The notes below the pieces were generated by a model. It saw nothing but the letters and a program-made list of their open reading frames with translations, had not been told where the DNA came from and made no database searches. From DATLWN01 sp963764315 (GTDB lineage Bacteria > Pseudomonadota > Zetaproteobacteria > Mariprofundales > Mariprofundaceae): DNA of 64,000 bases. Made by a program: the position numbers and the translations under genes. Of this stretch, positions 37,534 to 46,493 are shown one piece after another. Position 1 is the first letter of the stretch; the number at the start of each line of letters is the position of its first letter. The stretch spans positions 1 to 64,000 of the forward strand of contig CAVXSB010000006.1 in NCBI GenBank assembly GCA_963764315.1, written 5' to 3'.

Positions 37534-39206
37534 GTATCGACCGCAAGCAATGCCTTATTCCATTTCTGGCGGCACTGCTCACCCTGCCATTGGCCGCCCA
37601 TGGTGCCGAGCCAACACCCCCTGGAGCGGGGTCGATATTGCAGCAGATCAAGCCTTCAATTCCCCAGGCTCCTTCCTCCTCCGGGACTGGGCTCTCTATC
37701 GAGCATGAAGGCGTGGCGAAGCTGCCGTCCTCCAGTCCTTTCCTGTTGAAGCAAATCAAGATTGCCGGAAACAAGAAGATCGACACTGAAACCCTGCACG
37801 CCTTGGTTGCAGACTCAGAAGGAAAAGAAATCACACTATCCCAGCTCGAAGGGCTGGCATCCAGAATCACAGATTACTATCACCAGCACGGCTATCCTCT
37901 GGCACGGGCGATTGTCCCAGTCCAGACGATTCATGACGGAGTGGTCGAAATCGAAGCGATCGAGGCGCATTACGGCAAGATCAACCTGAACAACCACAGT
38001 CCGGTGCACGACAGGCTGCTGAGCTCGACGCTGGCGCCGCTGCACAGCGGCCAGGTGATCGGCGATGCGGGCCTGAACCGGGCGCTGCTGCTGCTCTCCG
38101 ACATCCCGGGCGTGATTCCGGATGCCTCGCTGAGCCCGGGCTCTCAGGTGGGCACGGCCGATCTGAACGTGGAAGCGAAGGCTGCCCCACGGGTGACAGG
38201 CAACATCAGCGCGGACAACTACGGCAACCAGTACACGGGCCGCGGCCGCATCGGGGCGGGGGTAACCATCAACGATCCGCTGCACCTGGGCGATGCGCTG
38301 AATCTGAACTTCATGACGGCCGGGCACGGCCTGGATTACGGGCGCGCGGCCTACGACGTGGTGGTGAACGGTTCGGGCACGCAGCTGGGGGCATCCTACT
38401 CGGCACTGCGCTACATCCTGGGCGGCTCGCTGTCCAACCTTCGCGGCTACGGCACGGCGAACGTGGCCAGCGCCTGGGTACGTCAGCCGCTGATCCGCAG
38501 CCTGAAGCTGAACCTGTACGTGAAGGCGCAGTACAATCACAAGCGCCTGCGCGACCATATCGATGCCTCGAATCTCCGCACGGACCGTCATTTGAACGAC
38601 GGGCGGTTCAGTGTCTCGGGCGACGTGCGCGATCATCTCCTGGGTACGAACGCGGTGAGCACGTGGAACGTGAGCTGGAGTACGGGGAGTCTCGCCTTCG
38701 ACGATCCCACGGCACTGGCCTCCGATGCGGCGACGGCGAAGACGGCCGGCCACTTCTCGAAGGGGGACTGGGCGCTGGTGCGCCTGCAATCGATCGATGC
38801 GCGCGACTCGCTGTATCTTTCGGCCTCGGGGCAGTGGGCGAACGGGAACCTGGACTCGGTGGAGAAGCTGGTGGTGGGCGGCCCTTACGGCCTGCGCGGC
38901 TACGACATGGGCGTGCTCTCGGCGGATACGGGTTACCTGACGACGGCGGAGCTGAGGCACCGCTTCACCGAGCGGGTGCAGGGCAGGCTGTTCGGGGATG
39001 CGGAGCACGCGAGCGTGAACGCCAAGCCGTGGTCGACGGGCCGGAACGTGTATTCGCTGGGCGACGTCGGCATCGGGCTGGACGTGAACGCGCCGCACCG
39101 CTGGCATCTCACGGCCTATCTGGCGAGGCCCGTGGGCACGGTGCCGGTATCCATAGCCAACCGCACCACCACCCGCGGATGGGTGCAGCTCAGCAGGATG
39201 TTCTAA
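37530..39206 (+). CDS. TpsB2 outer-membrane transporter (FhaC/ShlB family)
   Basis: 558 residues. Signal peptide (CLIPFLAALLTLPLAAHGA), linker, POTRA1 (PFLLKQIKIAGNKKIDTETLHALV), POTRA2, and barrel with LRGY motif. Up to 37958 it is only moderately similar to TpsB1 (about half the residues by eye) and visibly lower in GC. From 37959 to the end it is almost identical to TpsB1, including silent sites. Exports TpsA2; the ATG overlaps the tpsA2 stop. The mosaic structure is described among the findings. Confidence 0.94.
   Translation: MSIDRKQCLIPFLAALLTLPLAAHGAEPTPPGAGSILQQIKPSIPQAPSSSGTGLSIEHEGVAKLPSSSPFLLKQIKIAGNKKIDTETLHALVADSEGKEITLSQLEGLASRITDYYHQHGYPLARAIVPVQTIHDGVVEIEAIEAHYGKINLNNHSPVHDRLLSSTLAPLHSGQVIGDAGLNRALLLLSDIPGVIPDASLSPGSQVGTADLNVEAKAAPRVTGNISADNYGNQYTGRGRIGAGVTINDPLHLGDALNLNFMTAGHGLDYGRAAYDVVVNGSGTQLGASYSALRYILGGSLSNLRGYGTANVASAWVRQPLIRSLKLNLYVKAQYNHKRLRDHIDASNLRTDRHLNDGRFSVSGDVRDHLLGTNAVSTWNVSWSTGSLAFDDPTALASDAATAKTAGHFSKGDWALVRLQSIDARDSLYLSASGQWANGNLDSVEKLVVGGPYGLRGYDMGVLSADTGYLTTAELRHRFTERVQGRLFGDAEHASVNAKPWSTGRNVYSLGDVGIGLDVNAPHRWHLTAYLARPVGTVPVSIANRTTTRGWVQLSRMF
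37959..39196 (+). repeat. 1238-bp near-identical repeat, copy 2 (with 30312-31549)
   Basis: Second copy of the TpsB POTRA2-barrel segment, at an offset of 7647 from copy 1 and in the same orientation. The edges are sharp: identity begins at ATCGAGGCGCATTACGG and ends at GTGCAGCTCAGCA, after which the last codons differ. Confidence 0.92.
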
Positions 39207-39272
39207 CGTGTTCTGAGCGGTATTCCTTGTTTCGTCGGGGGTTCGGCCCTGCGCGGGCGCATTCGGTCGCCG

Positions 39273-40703
39273 CTACTGATCTGCTTCCACCGGGGCCTTC
39301 ACCGCTTGCCGCTCCGGGGCTCCGGCCGGCTCCGGCACGACGGCGTAGATCGCCAGCCCTGCCACGATGGCCGGCATGACCTCATAGGCGATATGCGATA
39401 GCCCCAGCGCGCGCCACAGCAGGAAGACGGTGACCCCCGTCCCCATCATGGCCAGCGCCGTGCGCTCCGATGGCTGTCGGCCCAGGGCATAGACGGCCAT
39501 CAGTGGCACGAAGGCGGAGGCGAGCATGCCCCAGGCGATCAGCACCAACGCGAACACGCTCTTGTCGCCCGACAGCGACAGCGCCAGCGCCACCAGCACC
39601 ACGGCGCCGGTGGCCAGCTTCGTTCCCGCATAGCCGGATTTGCGCGCGGGCATCAGGTCCCGGGTCAGCGAGGCCGAGCAGGACAGCACCAGCGAGTCGG
39701 CGGTCGACATCGTGGCGGCGAACAGGCCGGCCAGCATCAGGCCGACGAGCACGCCGGGCAGCAGTTGTTGGGAGATCAGCGGCAGCGCCAACTCCGGGTC
39801 GAAGGAGCCTGCATGGGGGATCAACAGGCGGGCCAACAGGCCGACGACGATGGTTGCCGAATAGAAGGCGATGAACCAGGCGTAGTAATAGGCCCGAAAG
39901 CGATTGATGTTGTCGACATCGTCCAGGACCATGTAGCGGATGACGATATGCGGTTGCCCGGCCACCCCGAAGCCGGCGAAGATCCAGCCGCCGACGAACA
40001 GTGCCGCCCCCAGCCAGGTGTGGGCCGGGAACCACTGCATGTAATGGGGCGACACCTCGGCTAGCGCATGCACGATGTGCGTCGGCGTGCCGAGACTGGC
40101 GGCGGCGGCCCACACCAGCATGATCATCGAGGCGAGCATGACGAAGGACTGGGCGGCATCGGTCCAGATCGAGGCGCGGATGCCGCCGCTGTAGCTGTAC
40201 AGCAGCACCAGGCCGGCGCCGATGATGGCGCCGGTCGAGAGGTGCCAGCCGAACAGCACGTGCAGGGCCTTGCTGCCGGCCGTGAACTGGGCGGCGGCAT
40301 AGGTGCCGAGGAAGATGATGGTCAGGATGCCGGAAACGCGACGCAGCATGTTGAATTCGGTGTCGTGCCATTGCGCCAGCAGGCCGCCGAAGGAATGGAT
40401 GTTCTGCGCCTCGGCCACCAGGCGCACCTTCTTCATGATCAGCAGCGAGGCGGCGAAATCGCCGAGGATCCAGCCGATCATCAGCCACACCGACGACAGC
40501 CCCGTGGTGTAGGTCAGGCCGATCATGCCGATGAACATATAGCCGCTGTTGTTGGTGGCGACCGCCGATAGCCCGGCCAGCCACGGGGGCACGTTGCGCC
40601 CGGCGACGAGGTAGTCGTCCGTCGTCTGTTGCCGACGCATCGACGACAGGCCGCCGATGACGGCGAAGATGAGCAGGAAGAAGATAAAGCTGGCGGCGGT
40701 CAT
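39273..40703 (-). CDS. Sodium:solute symporter family transporter
   Basis: 476 residues, about 12-13 transmembrane helices, SSS family close to PutP/PanF. Seen: TTDDYLVAGRNVPPWLAGLSAVATNNSGY near the N-terminus, SYSGGIRASIWTDAAQ, and the family signature GLFAATMSTADSLVLSCSA. A Pro/Glu-rich cytoplasmic tail ends the protein. It would import a solute (possibly proline or a carboxylate) with Na+; the solute cannot be read from the sequence. It converges with tpsB2. Confidence 0.9.
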   Translation of the reverse strand: MTAASFIFFLLIFAVIGGLSSMRRQQTTDDYLVAGRNVPPWLAGLSAVATNNSGYMFIGMIGLTYTTGLSSVWLMIGWILGDFAASLLIMKKVRLVAEAQNIHSFGGLLAQWHDTEFNMLRRVSGILTIIFLGTYAAAQFTAGSKALHVLFGWHLSTGAIIGAGLVLLYSYSGGIRASIWTDAAQSFVMLASMIMLVWAAAASLGTPTHIVHALAEVSPHYMQWFPAHTWLGAALFVGGWIFAGFGVAGQPHIVIRYMVLDDVDNINRFRAYYYAWFIAFYSATIVVGLLARLLIPHAGSFDPELALPLISQQLLPGVLVGLMLAGLFAATMSTADSLVLSCSASLTRDLMPARKSGYAGTKLATGAVVLVALALSLSGDKSVFALVLIAWGMLASAFVPLMAVYALGRQPSERTALAMMGTGVTVFLLWRALGLSHIAYEVMPAIVAGLAIYAVVPEPAGAPERQAVKAPVEADQ

Positions 40704-40840
40704 GGCCGGGCGGCGCGGTGGTGCAGCGGCATGGGGATCAGGGGACCTTCGGACAAGGAAAGCGGACCCTGCTTCAGGGTGGTCGAAAGCATTGCCGCCT
40801 ACCCTAGCGGGCTGACCCTGGATTTCAAATCGCCCAGGGC

Positions 40841-41446
40841 CTATAGCTGCTGGTGCAGGCCCTGCATGATCATCTGCACGCCGATGCTGCCGGTCAGCAG
40901 GGCGGCGGCGCGGCCGGTGATGTCGATGTAACGTTCCAGCAGTCCGGCATGGCGGGCCTTGACGGCGTCGAAGGCGCTTTTGAGCGCCAGCAGCAGCATC
41001 GTCGTCAGCACCAGCGACAGCACGATGACGGTGGCCGCCTGCGCCATGTTCAACGTCTTGCCGGCCATGACGCTGGCGCTGATGGTGCCCGGACCGATCA
41101 TGAACGGCATGGCCACGGATCCCGACAGATGCGCAGGATCGCCGCCGCGCATATTCCGGATGGCATTGCTGCCGACGAACATCATCTGTAGCGCGATCAG
41201 CAGGATGACGATGCCGCCGAAGACCAAAAAGGCCGAGAAGCTGATCTGCAGCAGGTTGGTGAAGATGGCCTCGCCGCCCCAGGCGAACAGCAGGAATACC
41301 GCGCCGCTGATCGCCGAGGCGCGGGCGAGCACCTGTACGAAGGTGCGCCGATCCAGGTCCTGGATCAGGTCGAGTAGATAGATACTCATCAAAAATGGGT
41401 TGAACAGCACGAGGAACAGCGCCAGCGATTTCATGAATGGATCCAT
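40841..41446 (-). CDS. MarC family integral membrane protein
   Basis: 201 residues with six hydrophobic segments. MarC/UPF0056 marks: LFLVLFNPFLMSIYLLDLIQ at the start, AMPFMIGPGTISA in the middle and the C-terminal GSIGVQMIMQGL. The family was once linked to multiple antibiotic resistance but that role has been withdrawn; function remains unknown. It is divergent from ssrA. Confidence 0.88.
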   Translation of the reverse strand: MDPFMKSLALFLVLFNPFLMSIYLLDLIQDLDRRTFVQVLARASAISGAVFLLFAWGGEAIFTNLLQISFSAFLVFGGIVILLIALQMMFVGSNAIRNMRGGDPAHLSGSVAMPFMIGPGTISASVMAGKTLNMAQAATVIVLSLVLTTMLLLALKSAFDAVKARHAGLLERYIDITGRAAALLTGSIGVQMIMQGLHQQL

Positions 41447-41501
41447 GTGGCCCTGCTAGGGAAGGTTGTCCACGCTGTCAAATCCCCGATTACAGGGCCG
41501 C

Positions 41502-41531
41502 TTGCAGGACCATGCCCCGGCGCGTTACACT
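41502..41531 (+). promoter_or_regulatory. Sigma-70 promoter of ssrA
   Basis: TTGCAG (41502-41507), an 18-base spacer and TACACT (41526-41531) lie 11 bases before the mature 5' end of tmRNA, as expected for a housekeeping promoter. Confidence 0.65.
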
Positions 41532-41542
41532 GAGGCATTCAC

Positions 41543-41893
41543 GGGGGCGAACGGTATCGACGGAGATACTGAACCCTTTGGTGCATGCCGGGCAGATACC
41601 GCCCGTTACCCAGGGTCACCGGCTTAATTGCCAACGACGAAAACCTGGTCGCAGTAGCTGCGTAACCACCCTCCCTGACTGCTCGCCCCTTGGCGGTTGG
41701 ATGAGGGCCACTTTAGAGGGGCTGGGCCTGGGAAGCCGTAGTGCGTGGCGTGCCCTTGCCGAGATCAATACGGACAATCGATCGCTGGCCGCGCCCGCTG
41801 GGCAGGCGATCGATAAATTCAGCGGGAAAAGCATGTGTAGATCCATTGGCTGATGATTTCCGGACGCGGGTTCGAATCCCGCCGCCTCCACCA
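41543..41893 (+). ncRNA. ssrA: tmRNA (SsrA)
   Basis: 351-base one-piece tmRNA that rescues stalled ribosomes. The 5' GGGGGCG pairs with 3' CGCCTCC, and the 3' end has a T-arm GCGGGTTCGAATCCCGC and encoded CCA. The tag frame is at 41630-41665: ANDENLVAVAA then TAA, preceded by the charged alanine in the product. Sequence GGTGCATGCCGGGCAG near the 5' end also matches the pseudoknot side of other tmRNAs. nuoA begins 154 bases later. Confidence 0.97.
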
Positions 41894-41951
41894 GTTGCAG
41901 TCGCCGGTCCCGGCCGGCGCAGGCACAGCAATAGCCACAACTGCAGTTGCC

Positions 41952-41980
41952 TTGACAGCCCCATGGGAGGGCTGTAGCAA
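41952..41980 (+). promoter_or_regulatory. Possible promoter upstream of nuoA
   Basis: A consensus TTGACA (41952-41957) with a 17-base spacer leads to TAGCAA (41975-41980), a weak -10. The same stretch holds an inverted repeat, ACAGCCC (41955-41961) and GGGCTGT (41969-41975), which might instead be an operator or terminator stem after ssrA. It is the only plausible promoter seen between ssrA and nuo. Confidence 0.35.
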
Positions 41981-42047
41981 GCTCTCCCCCTTTGGGGCCG
42001 CTTGGGATGGCGCGTCTGCGTTGTCGGCGGGGGGAGGGGAATTGAGC

Positions 42048-42434
42048 ATGCAAGGGGGTGGTATGGGTGCCGCATATCTGGCTAATGAATATGCGCCGAT
42101 CTTTATCTTCATCCTGATCGCCCTGGCGATGGGGGTGCTGCCGCTGGTGCTGACGACCTTCGTAGCGCCCCAGCGACCGAATGCCGAAAAGCTTTCCCCC
42201 TACGAATGCGGTTTCGAGGCCTTCGAGGATGCGCGCATGCAGTTCGACGTGCGCTTCTACCTGTTGGCCATTCTGTTCGTGGTATTCGATCTGGAGACGG
42301 CGTTCCTGTTCCCGTGGGCGGTGGTGCTGAAGGACATCGGCATCTTCGGCTTCGTCGAGATGATGCTCTTCCTCGTGGTGCTGCTCGTCGGCTACGTCTA
42401 CGCCTGGAAGAAGGGGGCGCTGCAATGGGAATAG
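42048..42434 (+). CDS. nuoA: NADH-quinone oxidoreductase subunit A
   Basis: 128 residues, three membrane helices, the first membrane-arm gene of the nuo operon. It contains the conserved loop [39 protein letters not shown], with the Cys of the quinone-site loop. The start at 42048 follows GGGGGGAGGGG by 8 bases; ATG 42063 behind AAGGGGG is an alternative that would shorten it by five residues. The end overlaps nuoB by 10 bases. Confidence 0.95.
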   Translation: MQGGGMGAAYLANEYAPIFIFILIALAMGVLPLVLTTFVAPQRPNAEKLSPYECGFEAFEDARMQFDVRFYLLAILFVVFDLETAFLFPWAVVLKDIGIFGFVEMMLFLVVLLVGYVYAWKKGALQWE

Positions 42435-42901
42435 AAGGGGTTCTTGAAAAGGGCTTCGTGACCACGACGGCCGACAAGCTGATCAACTGGGCGCGCACCG
42501 GCTCCCTGTGGCCGATGACCTTCGGTCTGGCCTGTTGTGCCGTGGAGATGATGCATGCCGGCGCTGCCCGTTACGACCTGGACCGTTTCGGCATCGTCTT
42601 CCGCCCCAGTCCCCGCCAGTCCGACGTCATGGTGGTGGCCGGCACCCTGGTCAACAAGATGGCCCCGGCGCTGCGCAAGGTGTACGACCAGATGTCCGAG
42701 CCGCGCTGGGTGATCTCCATGGGCTCCTGCGCCAACGGCGGCGGCTATTACCATTATTCGTATGCGGTGACGCGCGGCTGCGATCGCGTGGTGCCGGTCG
42801 ATATCTATGTACCTGGCTGTCCGCCGACGGCCGAGGCGCTCCTGTACGGCTTCATCCAGCTGCAGGAGAAGATCAAGCGCACCAATACGATCGCACGGTG
42901 A
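42425..42901 (+). CDS. nuoB: NADH-quinone oxidoreductase subunit B
   Basis: 158 residues. Holds the terminal N2 4Fe-4S cluster that passes electrons to quinone: adjacent cysteines in [10 protein letters not shown], then [10 protein letters not shown] and [13 protein letters not shown]. It sits in the connecting arm with NuoC, NuoD and NuoI. ATG lies inside the end of nuoA, and nuoC begins four bases after its stop. Confidence 0.97.
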   Translation: MGIEGVLEKGFVTTTADKLINWARTGSLWPMTFGLACCAVEMMHAGAARYDLDRFGIVFRPSPRQSDVMVVAGTLVNKMAPALRKVYDQMSEPRWVISMGSCANGGGYYHYSYAVTRGCDRVVPVDIYVPGCPPTAEALLYGFIQLQEKIKRTNTIAR

Positions 42902-42905
42902 CGGC

Positions 42906-43505
42906 ATGAGCGAGCACACCATCATCCACAACGAGGCCCTGGCCCCGGCGCTTGTCGGGCTGCAGGCACAGTTCGGCGAGCGGGTATTGCAGGCCTATGC
43001 AGGCCTGGACTGCCCGGTGGCGGTGCTGGACCGACGTAGCATCGTCGAGGCCTGCCATTACCTGAAGCGGGAGCACGGCTTCGAGCAGCTGATCGACCTG
43101 TGCGGCGTCGACCTGTCGGCGCATCCGGATAAGGCCGAGGGCGCACCTCGCTTCGAGGTCGTCTACCACCTGCTTTCCGTAGAGCGTAACGCGCGCATCC
43201 GCATCAAGGTCGGCGTCGACGAGCGCGAACTCGTCGATTCCGTCGTCGAGGTCTGGCCGACCGCCAACTGGTTCGAGCGCGAGGCCTTCGACATGTACGG
43301 CATCATCTTCAACCATCATCCGGACCTGCGCCGCATCCTTACCGATTACGGCTTCGAAGGGCATCCGCTGCGCAAGGATTTCCCGCTCGTCGGGCGGGTG
43401 GAACTGTTCTTCGACGAGGCCCAGTGGCGCTGCGTGTACCGGCCGAACAAGCTGGAGAACCGGGTGTTGATCCCGCGTGCCTGGCCGGGGGTGGACCGTG
43501 GCTGA
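42906..43505 (+). CDS. nuoC: NADH-quinone oxidoreductase subunit C
   Basis: 199 residues, the 30-kDa subunit fold. Signature [42 protein letters not shown] is intact. It is separate from NuoD, unlike the fused NuoCD of E. coli. Start at 42906; the stop overlaps the GTG start of nuoD by 8 bases. Confidence 0.96.
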   Translation: MSEHTIIHNEALAPALVGLQAQFGERVLQAYAGLDCPVAVLDRRSIVEACHYLKREHGFEQLIDLCGVDLSAHPDKAEGAPRFEVVYHLLSVERNARIRIKVGVDERELVDSVVEVWPTANWFEREAFDMYGIIFNHHPDLRRILTDYGFEGHPLRKDFPLVGRVELFFDEAQWRCVYRPNKLENRVLIPRAWPGVDRG

Positions 43506-44676
43506 GATCAAGAACTACACCATCAACTTCGGACCGCAGCACCCCTCCGCGCACGGCGTGCTGCGCCTGGTGCTGGAGCTCGACGGCGAGGTCGTCGAGC
43601 GTGCCGAGCCGCATATCGGCCTGCTGCACCGCGGCACCGAGAAGTTGTTCGAGTACAAGACCTATCTGCAGAACGTGCCGTATTTCGACCGCTTCGACTA
43701 TGTGTCGATGATGGCCAACGAGCATGCCTATGCGCTGGCGGTAGAGAAGCTGCTCGGCATCACGCCGCCGGAGCGGGCGCAGTACATCCGTGTGATGTTT
43801 GCGGAGCTGACGCGTATCCTGAACCATTGTCTGTGGCTGGGCGCGCATGCGCTGGATATCGGTGCCATGACGGTGTTCCTGTACTGTTTCCGTGAGCGCG
43901 AGGACATCTTCGACTACTACGAGGCGGTGAGTGGCGCGCGCATGCACGCGGCCTATTTCCGTGCCGGCGGCGTCAACAAGGATATGCCGGAGGGGCTGCT
44001 GGAGAAGATCGCCGCCTTCACCGAGCGTTTCCCGGGTCATGTGGACGAATACGAAACGCTGTTGACCGAGAACCGTATCTGGAAGCAGCGCACCGTCGAT
44101 GTCGGCATCGTCGACAAGGAAGCGGCGCTCGCCTGGGGCTTCACCGGGCCGATGATCCGCGGCTCCGGCATCGCCTGGGATCTGCGCAAGACCCAGCCGT
44201 ACGACGTCTACGATCGCATGGACTTCGAGATACCGGTCGGCGTCACCGGCGACACCTATGACCGCTATCTGGTGCGTATCGAGGAGATGCGCCAGTCCAA
44301 CGTCATCATCAAGCAGTGCGTCGACTGGCTGGCCAAGAACCCGGGGCCTGTGAAGATCGACGATTACAAGCTGACGAATCCGAGCCGGAGCCTGATGAAG
44401 TCCGACATGGAAGCGCTGATCCATCACTTCAAGTATTTCTCCGAGGGCTTCCACGTGCCGGCAAACGAGGTTTATGCAGCCGTCGAGCACCCGAAGGGCG
44501 AGTTCGGCGTCTACATCGTGTCCGACGGTTCGAACAAGCCCTACCGCATGAAGGTGCGGGCGCCGGGCTTCGCGCATCTGGAGGCGCTGGACTACATGTG
44601 CCGCGGCCACATGATCGCGGATGTGGTGACGATCCTCGGCACCCAGGACATCGTGTTTGGCGAGGTGGACCGATGA
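43498..44676 (+). CDS. nuoD: NADH-quinone oxidoreductase subunit D
   Basis: 392 residues, the 49-kDa subunit forming the quinone pocket with NuoB. Conserved [23 protein letters not shown], the LLHRGTEKL helix and [18 protein letters not shown] are present. The start is GTG, inside the end of nuoC. The N-terminus is short compared with E. coli NuoCD, as expected for the unfused form. Confidence 0.96.
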   Translation: MAEIKNYTINFGPQHPSAHGVLRLVLELDGEVVERAEPHIGLLHRGTEKLFEYKTYLQNVPYFDRFDYVSMMANEHAYALAVEKLLGITPPERAQYIRVMFAELTRILNHCLWLGAHALDIGAMTVFLYCFREREDIFDYYEAVSGARMHAAYFRAGGVNKDMPEGLLEKIAAFTERFPGHVDEYETLLTENRIWKQRTVDVGIVDKEAALAWGFTGPMIRGSGIAWDLRKTQPYDVYDRMDFEIPVGVTGDTYDRYLVRIEEMRQSNVIIKQCVDWLAKNPGPVKIDDYKLTNPSRSLMKSDMEALIHHFKYFSEGFHVPANEVYAAVEHPKGEFGVYIVSDGSNKPYRMKVRAPGFAHLEALDYMCRGHMIADVVTILGTQDIVFGEVDR

Positions 44677-45179
44677 GCGCACAGCCCCAGGCACAGCCCC
44701 GTTTCTCGGATGCGCGGCTGGAGGAGATCAAGGCCTTGGTCGCGAAGTATCCGCAGCCCCGCTCGGCATTGCTGCCGGTGCTGCATCTGGCCCAGCAGGA
44801 TTTCGGCTACCTGTCGCTGGAAACGCAGCAGATGGTGGCCAGGCTGCTCGACGTGCGCCTGATGCATGTGCGCGAGGTCGTGACCTTCTACACCATGTTC
44901 CGCGAGCAGCCCTGCGGCCGACATCTGCTGGAGGTGTGCACCAACGCCTCATGCATGCTCAACGGCTCCGGTGAGCTGGTGCGCCACCTGTGCGACAGCC
45001 TGGGCATCAAGCTTGGCGAGACGACACCGGACGGCATGTTCACGGTCACCGAGGTCGAATGCCTGGGTGCCTGTGGCGGCGCTCCGGTGGTGCAGGTCGA
45101 CGGCCTGTATCACGAGAAGGTCGATACCACGCATCTCGATGCGCTCATCCGCCAGGGCCGGGAAGGGGGTGCGGCATGA
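44673..45179 (+). CDS. nuoE: NADH-quinone oxidoreductase subunit E
   Basis: 168 residues, thioredoxin-like 24-kDa subunit with the N1a 2Fe-2S cluster: cysteines in [10 protein letters not shown] and [15 protein letters not shown] overlap with nuoD and with nuoF. It belongs to the NADH-dehydrogenase module with NuoF and NuoG, so this complex I uses NADH. Confidence 0.96.
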   Translation: MSAQPQAQPRFSDARLEEIKALVAKYPQPRSALLPVLHLAQQDFGYLSLETQQMVARLLDVRLMHVREVVTFYTMFREQPCGRHLLEVCTNASCMLNGSGELVRHLCDSLGIKLGETTPDGMFTVTEVECLGACGGAPVVQVDGLYHEKVDTTHLDALIRQGREGGAA

Positions 45180-46453
45180 TTCCGTCCGATCCCAAACAGG
45201 TAAAGGCGATCTGCTTCGATCGCATCCATGTGCCCGGCATGAACCGGCTGGAGGTGGCGCGAAGCCATGGCGCCTACGAGCATCTGCCCACGGTGCTGAA
45301 CGAATTCGAGCCGGAGAAGATCATCGGCGAGGTCAAGGCCTCGGGCCTGCGTGGCCGCGGTGGTGCCGGCTTCCCGACCGGGCTGAAATGGTCCTTCGTG
45401 CCGCGCAATACCGGCAAGCCGACCTATCTGCTGTGCAATGCCGACGAGGGGGAGCCCGGTACCTTCAAGGATCGCGACATCATGCGCTTCGATCCGCACC
45501 TGTTGATCGAGGGCATGATCGTCGCCGGCTTCGCGCTCGGCGTGCGCCACGCCTATATCTACATCCGCGGCGAGTTCGTGCACGAGGCCCGGGTGCTGGA
45601 CGAGGCGATCAATGAAGCCTATGCCGCCGGCCTGCTCGGCGAGCAAATTGCGGGCTCCAAGTACAGCATGGATCTGGTTGTGCACCGCGGTGCCGGCGCC
45701 TATATCTGCGGCGAGGAGACGGCGCTGATCGAGTCGCTGGAGGGCAAGCCCGGACGCCCGCGCTTCAAGCCGCCGTTCCCGGCTGTCGAGGGCTTCTATC
45801 GCTGTCCGACGGTGGTCAACAATGTGGAGACGCTGGCGACCATCCCGTCCATCGTGAAGCTTGGCGGGGCCTGGCATGCCACCCTCGGCAAGCCGAACAA
45901 CACCGGCATGAAGATCTTCTCGGTGTCCGGGCAGGTTAACCGCCCGGGCAACTACGAGGTGCCGCTCGGCACGCCGCTGAAATCGCTGATCGAGAATTAC
46001 TGTGGCGGCCTGCAACATGGCAGCAGTCCGAAGGCCATCATCCCCGGCGGTTCTTCGGCGCCGTGGCTGATGGCGGAGCACTACGACATCCCGCTGACCT
46101 TCGACGACCTGGCCAAGGCCGGTTCCATGCTCGGCTCCGGTGCCATCATCATCATGGACGAGACGGCGGACGTGCTTGCCGTGTCCCGTCGGTTGGCAAA
46201 GTTCTATGCCCACGAGTCCTGTGGCCAATGCACGCCCTGCCGCGAGGGTACGGGCTGGCTGTACCGCGTGCTGACGCGCGTCGAGCGTGGCGAGGGCCGT
46301 CCGGGCGATCTTGAGGTGTTGCAGGATGCGGCCGTGCACATGGCCGGACGCACCATCTGCGCCCTGGCCGACGGTGCCGCCGCCCCGGTGCTTTCGGTGA
46401 TCAAGAACTTCCCTGAGGTGGTGCGCGCCGGCATCCAGGAGAAGGCGGCATGA
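45176..46453 (+). CDS. nuoF: NADH-quinone oxidoreductase subunit F
   Basis: 425 residues, the FMN- and NADH-binding subunit. Glycine-rich GLRGRGGAGFPTGLKW binds NADH/FMN, LLCNADEGEPGTFKDRD is the FMN site, and the N3 4Fe-4S cysteines lie in ESCGQCTPCREGTGW plus a late TICALAD. Entry point of electrons into the chain. Confidence 0.97.
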   Translation: MIPSDPKQVKAICFDRIHVPGMNRLEVARSHGAYEHLPTVLNEFEPEKIIGEVKASGLRGRGGAGFPTGLKWSFVPRNTGKPTYLLCNADEGEPGTFKDRDIMRFDPHLLIEGMIVAGFALGVRHAYIYIRGEFVHEARVLDEAINEAYAAGLLGEQIAGSKYSMDLVVHRGAGAYICGEETALIESLEGKPGRPRFKPPFPAVEGFYRCPTVVNNVETLATIPSIVKLGGAWHATLGKPNNTGMKIFSVSGQVNRPGNYEVPLGTPLKSLIENYCGGLQHGSSPKAIIPGGSSAPWLMAEHYDIPLTFDDLAKAGSMLGSGAIIIMDETADVLAVSRRLAKFYAHESCGQCTPCREGTGWLYRVLTRVERGEGRPGDLEVLQDAAVHMAGRTICALADGAAAPVLSVIKNFPEVVRAGIQEKAA

Positions 46454-46493
46454 TGCTCGCACGCATGGCCCCAGTAGGTGGAGGACGAACGGC

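Noticed and set aside
30312..39196. tpsB duplication considered as an assembly duplication
   Set aside because: Both flanks and several residues differ, and each copy has its own upstream tpsA; a true repeat is more likely, although long reads would settle it.
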